A program made the translations under genes and the position numbers. The notes below the pieces were generated by a model, which searched no databases, was not told the DNA's origin, and was given only the letters and a program-made list of their open reading frames with translations. From positions 1-64,000 of the forward strand of contig NZ_JPRK01000009.1 in assembly GCF_000832125.1 (NCBI RefSeq): a DNA stretch of 64,000 bases, given 5' to 3'. Positions within the stretch are counted from its first letter, which is position 1; every line of letters begins with the position of its first letter. This document shows, in pieces, positions 58,514 through 64,000 of this stretch. The stretch is from Flavobacterium hibernum. GTDB taxonomy: Bacteria; Bacteroidota; Bacteroidia; Flavobacteriales; Flavobacteriaceae.

Positions 58514-58960
58514 TTACTTTTGAAATAATTTATTGATCTGATCTTTTACAAATGGCTCAGAAACGCTACTTGTTGCAGAAGAAGCATCTTTTGATGAAAC
58601 CATAAACTGAACTGTAGCTTTATCCGGAACAGCACTTCCTGTATAGTGCAACCAAATATAATTGTTTGGTAATTCTAATTTAATATCATACAAAGGACTT
58701 GCAGTAAATCCGTTTACAATAATATTGTAAAGGCTTGTATAATCGTCATTAACGTTTTTAAATGTGAACTTTCTTAAAGAAGAAGATTCATCATCATTCT
58801 GAATACTTGTGTAATAAACGGTATATTCATCGCCAACTTTTTGAATATAATTGTTATTTACTTTTCCTAGTTTTTCAACTGGTACAGTTTCAAGAACCTT
58901 AATTTGTGCAAAAGACACAAAACTAAACAACAAAATAGCAATCGTAAAAATTCTTTTCAT
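58514..58960 (-). CDS. Hypothetical secreted protein
   Basis: 148 residues with a signal peptide (FTIAILLFSFVSFAQ). The mature part is beta-strand-rich with NYIQKVGDEYTVYYTSIQN and NNYIWLHYTGSAVPDKATVQFMV, a Ser-rich run (SSKDASSATSS) near the end. No family recognised. Monocistronic and convergent with PhnA across a shared terminator. Confidence 0.65.
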   Translation of the reverse strand: MKRIFTIAILLFSFVSFAQIKVLETVPVEKLGKVNNNYIQKVGDEYTVYYTSIQNDDESSSLRKFTFKNVNDDYTSLYNIIVNGFTASPLYDIKLELPNNYIWLHYTGSAVPDKATVQFMVSSKDASSATSSVSEPFVKDQINKLFQK

Positions 58961-59201
58961 AATTAATTTGGGGTTTATTATTTACTAGCACAAGAAACGC
59001 AGAAAATATGATAAATTAAAACCTTATTCGTTAATTTATTAACAATAAATTAAGATTGCAGTTCAAAATCCATCCAAACCCAAAACAATTATCAATTAAA
59101 ATATTGCAATTCAATAAATTAACATTCGTTTTAACTACAAAAACCACATTAAAATCTAATCTGATTTTATAAATTTAAAAACCTTTAAACAGATTAAAAC
59201 G

Positions 59202-60551
59202 CTACTTCTCTTCTTCTTTCTTAACGACCTTGCGGGCAACTTCGATTTTAAATTTTTTGCCTTTCATTTTCTCGTCTTTAATATTATGAAGTAAATCTTT
59301 TACTTTATTATATTTTACAGCCGCAAACGAAATAAAATCTTTAACCTCAATTAATCCTAAGTCGCCTTTTTCTAGTTTACCTTTTTGAGAAAAGAAACCA
59401 ACAATATCAATTTTATTCAATTTTGTTTTCTTTCCACCACTAATATAAATCGTTTGATATTCTGGTGGTTTTGGTAAAGTCGTTGCGTTATCTACTTTTA
59501 GAACTTCCATTCCGTAGTCGATATAATCAAGTTTCTTTTCGCTTTCGTGAACAATAATATATGCCGTTCCAGTTGCTTGCATACGTGCCGTACGACCATT
59601 ACGATGTGTAAACTCGTCTTCTTTTAAAGGTAAATGATAATGAATTACGTGTTTCATTTCAGGAATATCCAAGCCACGAGCCGCCAAATCGGTTGTGATT
59701 AAATAACTCATACTTCCATTTCTAAACTGAATTAAAGCACGTTCACGTTCTTCCTGATCCATTCCGCCATGATAATATGTAGCGTAGATTCCTTTTTCAT
59801 TTAAAGTATCACTAATTCTTTCGGCAGCATCACGATGATTACAGAATATAATAGCCGATTGTGATTTTAAAGAACAAATTAAATTGAATAAACTTACTAA
59901 TTTGTCTTTAGATGGCGAAACCACCATTTTCATCGAAAGATTTGCTTTTTCCTCTTCTTCAGGAATAAAATCCAAAACAGTAGGATTTACAACTCTTGTA
60001 TATCTAGGAATCTCAATATCTGATGTTGCCGAAACCAAAACACGTTTGTTTAATTTCGTTAATTTTCCAATGATATAAGACATTTGCTCATGGAATCCCA
60101 ATTGCAACGATTTGTCAAATTCATCCAGAATCAAAGTCTGAATTTTATCTGTGCGAAATGTATCTCTGTCAATATGATCGGCGATTCGTCCGGGAGTTCC
60201 AATTAAAACTGCTGGCGGATTACTTAAATTCTTGATTTCAGTATCAATCGAGTGACCTCCGTAACAAATATTTACTTTGTATTGCGTTCCCATTTTTTTC
60301 CAAACCTGCTCGATCTGCAAACCTAATTCGCGCGAAGGCACTAAAATTAAACATTGAACCGAAAGAATTTCAGGCTGCAATAACTCTAAAACCGGCAATA
60401 AGAAAGCCAATGTTTTTCCTGATCCAGTTGGAGAAAGTAACAAAACATTGTTATCGTTTAAAATCGCGTCTTGCGCTACTTCTTGCATTTCGTTTAGGCT
60501 CTCTATACCTAAGTTCGAAAGTATATTGTTGGAATGGTGTTTTTTATTCAT
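59202..60551 (-). CDS. DEAD-box RNA helicase, DbpA-like
   Basis: 449 residues. Helicase motifs in order: Q-motif region EMQEVAQDAI, I LLSPTGSGKTLA, Ia PSRELGLQ, Ib GTPGRIADH, II LDEFDKSLQ (Phe instead of Ala in DEAD), III SATSD, IV IIFCNH, V TTDLAARGLDIPE, VI HRNGRTARM. The C-terminal domain (TIYISGGKKTKLNKIDIVGFFSQK, then FISFAAVKYNKVKDLLHNI) is the RNA-binding domain of DbpA, which targets 23S rRNA helix 92 in E. coli. Ribosome assembly role likely. Promoter is very close to the start codon. Confidence 0.93.
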   Translation of the reverse strand: MNKKHHSNNILSNLGIESLNEMQEVAQDAILNDNNVLLLSPTGSGKTLAFLLPVLELLQPEILSVQCLILVPSRELGLQIEQVWKKMGTQYKVNICYGGHSIDTEIKNLSNPPAVLIGTPGRIADHIDRDTFRTDKIQTLILDEFDKSLQLGFHEQMSYIIGKLTKLNKRVLVSATSDIEIPRYTRVVNPTVLDFIPEEEEKANLSMKMVVSPSKDKLVSLFNLICSLKSQSAIIFCNHRDAAERISDTLNEKGIYATYYHGGMDQEERERALIQFRNGSMSYLITTDLAARGLDIPEMKHVIHYHLPLKEDEFTHRNGRTARMQATGTAYIIVHESEKKLDYIDYGMEVLKVDNATTLPKPPEYQTIYISGGKKTKLNKIDIVGFFSQKGKLEKGDLGLIEVKDFISFAAVKYNKVKDLLHNIKDEKMKGKKFKIEVARKVVKKEEEK

Positions 60552-60555
60552 TTTG

Positions 60556-60583
60556 CAAAAGTAGTCAAAAAAAGTTGTTTCAA
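60556..60583 (-). promoter_or_regulatory. Promoter of the DEAD-box helicase gene
   Basis: Minus strand TTG (60583-60581), 17-base spacer, TACTTTTG (60563-60556). The ATG begins 5 bases downstream of the -7 box, so the transcript would start at or near the start codon. Confidence 0.5.
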
Positions 60584-60628
60584 GTTTTATGTTTCAAGTT
60601 GAAATGAGAATAAAGCAACTTTGACATT

Positions 60629-60735
60629 TTACCGCAAAGAACGCTAAGTATTTTTATTTGTAAGGTTTTATAGAAAATACAAAGTTCGCAAAGCTTTATG
60701 TATTACTTTGCGAACTTTGCGTCTTTGCGGTTAAA
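60629..60735. repeat. ACCGCAAAGA palindromic repeat, copy 1
   Basis: Outer arms CCGCAAAGA (60632-60640) and TCTTTGCGG (60722-60730); inner perfect 14-bp arms 60680-60693 and 60706-60719 (CAAAGTTCGCAAAG). Related to the copy at 63636. Confidence 0.85.
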
Positions 60736-60740
60736 AAAAC

Positions 60741-61622
60741 TTATTCTAATTCTTCTAAAATCAACTTAAAATCATGTATTTCAGACTCTTTTAGCGGTTT
60801 TAACGGGCTTCTTAAAAAACCACCTTCGATTCCCTGAATTTCTAAACCTGCTTTTATCGCTCTTGGCAATCCTTTGTTTACAATAAATTTTAAAAGATTC
60901 AATTGTTTATAAAACACTTTTTGCGCTTCCTGTAAATCATTTTTCTGAATGGCATTGTACAAAGCAATATTCAACTCTGGAATTAAATTGGGTGCTGCTG
61001 TACACCAACCTGTCGCTCCGGCAGAAAATGCAGCCAACGCCAACGGGTTTGAACCATTAAAAAAAGCAACATCGTCGCCCAATTCCCGCTTTAAATAATG
61101 CATTCTTTGTACATCTCCACTGCTTTCTTTTATCATCGTTACATTTGGAATTTCAAGAAGCCTTTTTAATAAAGCAGGCGACATATCTACACCTCCTGTT
61201 GCAGGATTATTGTATGCCATAATTGGAACCGAGATTTGTTTGGCAACAGCATCATAATGCCCTACAATTTCGTCATCGGTCAATTTCCAGTAACTCATCG
61301 GGATAATCATTACAGCGTCTGCTCCTGCTTTTTCGGCAAACTTAGCATGATAAATTGTTTTATCGGTTGTTAAGTTCGAAACTCCAACCAAAACAGGAAC
61401 TCTGCCATTAACTTGTTGCAAAGTAGCCTCCGTAATAGCTTCCTTTTCTTCATCTGTCAAATACGGCATAACACCAGTACTTCCAAGCGGAGCCACAGCA
61501 TGAGAACCAGAAACAATCAACCTTTCTAATAAAGTTTTGTATAACCGAATATCGACTTTTTCCTCTTTGTCAAACGGTGTAATAGGATAAGCAATAATCC
61601 CCTTAAACGATGTGTTTTTCAT
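60741..61622 (-). CDS. DHDPS/NAL-family class I aldolase, specificity unknown
   Basis: 293 residues. Schiff-base lysine Lys165 in NVTMIKESSGD and catalytic Tyr137 in VPIMAYNNPATGG fit the dihydrodipicolinate synthase/N-acetylneuraminate lyase family. The oxo-acid loop GSTGVMPYL (47-55) lacks the Glu (GTTGE) usual in lysine-pathway DapA, so this is a paralogue acting on another pyruvate-derived substrate, perhaps a hydroxy- or sugar-acid. It lies 17 bases after a cupin gene and is divergent from a MocR regulator, suggesting a small catabolic pathway. Confidence 0.85.
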   Translation of the reverse strand: MKNTSFKGIIAYPITPFDKEEKVDIRLYKTLLERLIVSGSHAVAPLGSTGVMPYLTDEEKEAITEATLQQVNGRVPVLVGVSNLTTDKTIYHAKFAEKAGADAVMIIPMSYWKLTDDEIVGHYDAVAKQISVPIMAYNNPATGGVDMSPALLKRLLEIPNVTMIKESSGDVQRMHYLKRELGDDVAFFNGSNPLALAAFSAGATGWCTAAPNLIPELNIALYNAIQKNDLQEAQKVFYKQLNLLKFIVNKGLPRAIKAGLEIQGIEGGFLRSPLKPLKESEIHDFKLILEELE

Positions 61623-61639
61623 ATTACTCTGTTTTTTGA

Positions 61640-62098
61640 TTAAAGATCTCTACCCTCTTCTTCTCGCAATGCAACTCCTAAATTTTGTAGTTGTGGCGCA
61701 TTCTCACAAGCGATATATTTAGCCGATACTTCACTGCTTAAATTTTTGTGTCTATGCCAAGCCCAACTCGGGATATAAACAGCATCGCCCGCTTTCCATT
61801 CTATTTTTTGATCCTCAACTTCAGTATAACCATGTCCCTCGATTACGTACAAAACCGTTTCATAAGTATGTCTGTGTCTGTTTGTCAATTGGTCTGGTAA
61901 TAAACCACCAATCGTCATGCTTACATTTTTACTTGGAAGATCAATAAAGAAAACAGGGTGTTTACGTTCTGTCGAAAATTGATTATGAACTCCAGCTTGC
62001 TCTACATTTCTGTGAATTAATTTTTCGGGCATCACAAAAGTTGGTCGGGCGAATGTTTCGTGAAAATCTTTTGATGAAAATTGTTTCTTAGTTTCCAT
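61640..62098 (-). CDS. Cupin-domain protein
   Basis: 152 residues. Single cupin barrel: motif 1 RHRHTYETVLYVIEGHGYTEVEDQ (two His and a Glu in the metal-binding set) and motif 2 GDAVYIPSWAWHRHKN (third His). An N-terminal extension of about 60 residues precedes the barrel (YPSKNV-type strand DLPSKNVSMTIGG). Could be a metal-dependent isomerase, decarboxylase or dioxygenase; not assignable. Divergent promoter shared with the MocR gene 100 bases away; the aldolase gene follows. Confidence 0.8.
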   Translation of the reverse strand: METKKQFSSKDFHETFARPTFVMPEKLIHRNVEQAGVHNQFSTERKHPVFFIDLPSKNVSMTIGGLLPDQLTNRHRHTYETVLYVIEGHGYTEVEDQKIEWKAGDAVYIPSWAWHRHKNLSSEVSAKYIACENAPQLQNLGVALREEEGRDL

Positions 62099-62128
62099 AT
62101 TCTTAATTAATTATAATCTTTTGCATTA

Positions 62129-62155
62129 TTGCGTCACAAAATTATTTTAACTTTG
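62129..62155 (+). promoter_or_regulatory. Promoter of the MocR regulator gene
   Basis: TTG at 62129-62131, 16-base spacer, TAACTTTG at 62148-62155. Overlaps the opposite-strand promoter of the cupin gene. Confidence 0.5.
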
Positions 62156-62165
62156 GACTACCCAA
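62137..62165 (-). promoter_or_regulatory. Promoter of the cupin-aldolase operon
   Basis: Minus strand TTG (62165-62163), 18-base spacer, TAATTTTG (62144-62137). Both boxes lie inside or beside the MocR promoter, so the two cannot be occupied together. Confidence 0.55.
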
Positions 62166-62198
62166 CTAACACAGTTTTAATTTAAATAACTAGACCAG

Positions 62199-63611
62199 AT
62201 GTTAAGACCTTGGCAATTAGAGATTCAATTGAATACCAGTTCTGACAAAGCGATTTATTTACAAATTGCCGATGCCGTTATCGAAGCTATAAAAACTGGA
62301 AACTTAAACAGCGGGAATGCTTTGCCCGGAAGTAGGCAACTTGCAGCACTTTTAAAAGTGAACAGAAACACCGTTATCGAAGCCCTTGATGTACTTATTG
62401 CCGAAGGCTGGCTGATTACCATAGAAAGAAAAGGAACTTTTGTTGCCGATGTTTTGCCTCTTGAAGCCAAAATGGCAACACAAAATCCAACTCAAAAACT
62501 AGAAACCGAAGAAATACAACCGCTCATTATTTTTGACGATGGTATTCCGGATAGCAGAATTGCCCCAATGAATGAGCTCGCCCGAACCTATCGACAGATT
62601 TTTAACCGAAAATCGCGCTGGCAAATTATGGGATATAGTACCGAATTTGGAAATTTAGATTTTAGAAAAGCTATTGTCCAAATGCTCAATTTTAAAAGAG
62701 GAATGAACATTACGCCAAATGAAATTTGCATAACACGAGGAAGTCAAATGGCGATGTACTTGACCTCGAAGTGTCTTTTTGAAAAAGATGATTATGTAAT
62801 GGTCGAAAATCCTGGTTACAAACCTGCATGGGAAACATTTGAAAATGCAGGCGCAAAATTACTTCCTGTAAATGTTGACAAAGATGGTTTGATTGTCGAT
62901 GATGTTGAGGCTTATTTAAAAAAATATAACAACATAAAAGCTATTTATGTAACACCGCACCATCAATTTCCTACTACAGTTACGTTGAGCCTTAAACGAC
63001 GATTAAAACTTATTGAATTATCCAATCAATATGGTTTTACGATTATCGAAGACGATTACGATCACGAATTTCATTTTGGACAAAGACCTATTTTACCTAT
63101 TTCGAGTTATAGCAATGCCCGAAATACAGTTTACATTGGTACTTTAAGTAAAATTGTCGCACCCGCATTGCGAATTGGTTATTTGGTAAGTAAGCACGAA
63201 ACTATTTTAAAAGTTGGAAAACATCGAAAAATGATTGATGTACAAGGCGATAATATTATGGAAGAAGCCGTTTTGCAACTCATTAATGAAGGCGAAATAA
63301 AACGACATCTTAAACGAACAACACTTATTTACAAAGCCAAACGCGATTATTTTGAAGCGATTTGCAACCAATATCTCAAAGACAAAACCACATTTATAAA
63401 ACCCGAAGGCGGTTTGGCATTCTGGATTGTTCCAAACTCGGACGTTGATATATTTGAAATTGCAGAAAAATTACTGCAAAAAGGAATAAAAATCATGACT
63501 CCCGAGAAATTCAGTTTTGATAAACCTATATCTGGATTCAGACTTGGTTATGCATCTTTAACCGAAAAACAACTAGAAGAAGGCATAATTGAACTTGCAA
63601 AATATCTATAG
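62199..63611 (+). CDS. MocR-family (GntR/aminotransferase) transcription regulator
   Basis: 470 residues. GntR-type winged helix at about 14-85 (YLQIADAVIEAIKTGNL, LPGSRQLAALLKVNRNTVIEAL), then a fold-type I aminotransferase-like domain with the PLP lysine at Lys318 in IGTLSKIVAPALRIGY and a phosphate-binding GSQMAMY region. These regulators use PLP or an amino-compound-PLP adduct as effector. Divergent from a cupin and aldolase, which it likely controls. Not a PdxR by context: no vitamin B6 genes adjacent. Confidence 0.9.
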   Translation: MLRPWQLEIQLNTSSDKAIYLQIADAVIEAIKTGNLNSGNALPGSRQLAALLKVNRNTVIEALDVLIAEGWLITIERKGTFVADVLPLEAKMATQNPTQKLETEEIQPLIIFDDGIPDSRIAPMNELARTYRQIFNRKSRWQIMGYSTEFGNLDFRKAIVQMLNFKRGMNITPNEICITRGSQMAMYLTSKCLFEKDDYVMVENPGYKPAWETFENAGAKLLPVNVDKDGLIVDDVEAYLKKYNNIKAIYVTPHHQFPTTVTLSLKRRLKLIELSNQYGFTIIEDDYDHEFHFGQRPILPISSYSNARNTVYIGTLSKIVAPALRIGYLVSKHETILKVGKHRKMIDVQGDNIMEEAVLQLINEGEIKRHLKRTTLIYKAKRDYFEAICNQYLKDKTTFIKPEGGLAFWIVPNSDVDIFEIAEKLLQKGIKIMTPEKFSFDKPISGFRLGYASLTEKQLEEGIIELAKYL

Positions 63612-63635
63612 AATTACAAATAAACTGGGCGTCGA

Positions 63636-63757
63636 TTTAACCGCAAAGAGCGCGAAGGTTTACGCAAAGTTCGCAAAGTTTATTCGCAAAGCTTTGCGAA
63701 CTTTGCATTTTTATAAAACCTTAGAATAAAAAAAACTTTGCGCACTTTGCGGTTAAA
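63636..63757. repeat. ACCGCAAAGA palindromic repeat, copy 2
   Basis: Outer perfect 13-bp arms (TTTAACCGCAAAG 63636-63648, CTTTGCGGTTAAA 63745-63757) and inner perfect 15-bp arms 63664-63678 and 63692-63706 (core CAAAGTTCGCAAAG), as in copy 1. Confidence 0.88.
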
Positions 63758-63797
63758 TCTCAATACAATCTCATATCAACTTGAAACTAAATTTAAT

Positions 63798-63805
63798 TAT
63801 ATTTG
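63798..63805 (+). promoter_or_regulatory. -7 promoter box
   Basis: TATATTTG matches TAnnTTTG, 24 bases before the ATG at 63829. Confidence 0.5.
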
Positions 63806-63828
63806 ATTCTTGCTTTAAACCCAAAACC

Positions 63829-64000
63829 ATGAAACTTTTTACATTTCCCTTTTTACTTTTCACAATCGCAATCTTCGCTCAAAACACTAAAAAATACGAT
63901 ACATTTTTCGAAAAAGGAAATGGAAATCAATCGGCAACTTATCAAGAAACTATTGCGTATTATAAGCTTTTGGCAAATGACTTTGCTACGATTCAAGTTA
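63829..64000 (+). CDS. Secreted protein, 5' part only (possible M14 peptidase)
   Basis: 57 codons before the window ends. A signal peptide (PFLLFTIAIFAQ) precedes KKYDTFFEKGNGNQSATYQETIA, whose YEKGNG and TYQETI pattern loosely recalls the front of flavobacterial M14 zinc carboxypeptidases. The catalytic domain would lie beyond the window, so this remains a guess from a short N-terminus. Confidence 0.5.
   Translation, partial: MKLFTFPFLLFTIAIFAQNTKKYDTFFEKGNGNQSATYQETIAYYKLLANDFATIQV

Noticed and set aside
62199..63611. PdxR (vitamin B6 regulator) identity
   Set aside because: Same protein family, but no pdxS/pdxT genes next to it; context points to the cupin/aldolase genes.

Overview
The window is chromosomal DNA from a low-GC member of the Bacteroidota, most likely Flavobacterium or a close relative. 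Evidence: a SusC/SusD pair, Bacteroidota -7 promoter boxes (TAnnTTTG) with little Shine-Dalgarno signal, strongly AT-rich spacers, and families of long palindromic intergenic repeats of the kind common in flavobacterial genomes. I see no rRNA, tRNA, CRISPR array, transposase or phage gene. Most of the window is housekeeping sequence.

Layout. 0-8.7 kb: small conserved genes (ABM-like, rlmH, folP, DUF1599, a DoxX/thioredoxin-like membrane protein, a TlpA-like thiol protein, tpiA, prmA, clpS). 8.7-14 kb: a WG-repeat protein framed by a duplicated clpS-tail/terminator sequence, then an alkylglycerol-monooxygenase-like enzyme next to a lysoplasmalogenase (a candidate ether-lipid breakdown pair), then small envelope proteins. 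14-18 kb: kdsA, a possible outer-membrane protein, a YiiX-like cysteine hydrolase and a PAS histidine kinase. 18-19.5 kb: a secreted M28 peptidase.

19.8-34.6 kb is the accessory core, a polysaccharide utilization locus on the minus strand. In transcription order it holds a propeller/LuxR-HTH regulator, susC, susD, a GH144-type (PF10091) glucanase, a secreted alpha/beta hydrolase and a GH3 beta-glucosidase; after a terminator come a lipoprotein glycerophosphodiesterase and a GH43-like/discoidin/FN3 protein. The GH144 plus GH3 pair points to beta-1,2-glucan. The esterase and the phosphodiesterase match the two known decorations (succinyl and phosphoglycerol) of osmoregulated periplasmic glucans of Proteobacteria. 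I therefore infer a locus for eating decorated periplasmic glucans. The spacer between regulator and susC carries repeated TACATCA-type sites and two perfect 12-bp palindromes, a likely operator array.

34.7-48 kb: DUF3995, ackA-pta, corA, a CxxC/carboxypeptidase-regulatory-domain membrane protein, dnaK (with a sigma54-like upstream site), a cation/proton antiporter, RDD, thioesterase and MscS proteins. 48-58.4 kb: lipoproteins, a rhodanese sulfurtransferase, a tandem ABC ATPase with a degenerate first half, rluD and a PASTA protein (overlapping), divergent ddl, coaD, a second WG-repeat protein and PhnA. 58.5-64 kb: a DbpA-like helicase, then a module of DHDPS-family aldolase and cupin divergent from a MocR regulator, bounded on both sides by related palindromic repeats, and the start of a secreted protein cut by the window end.
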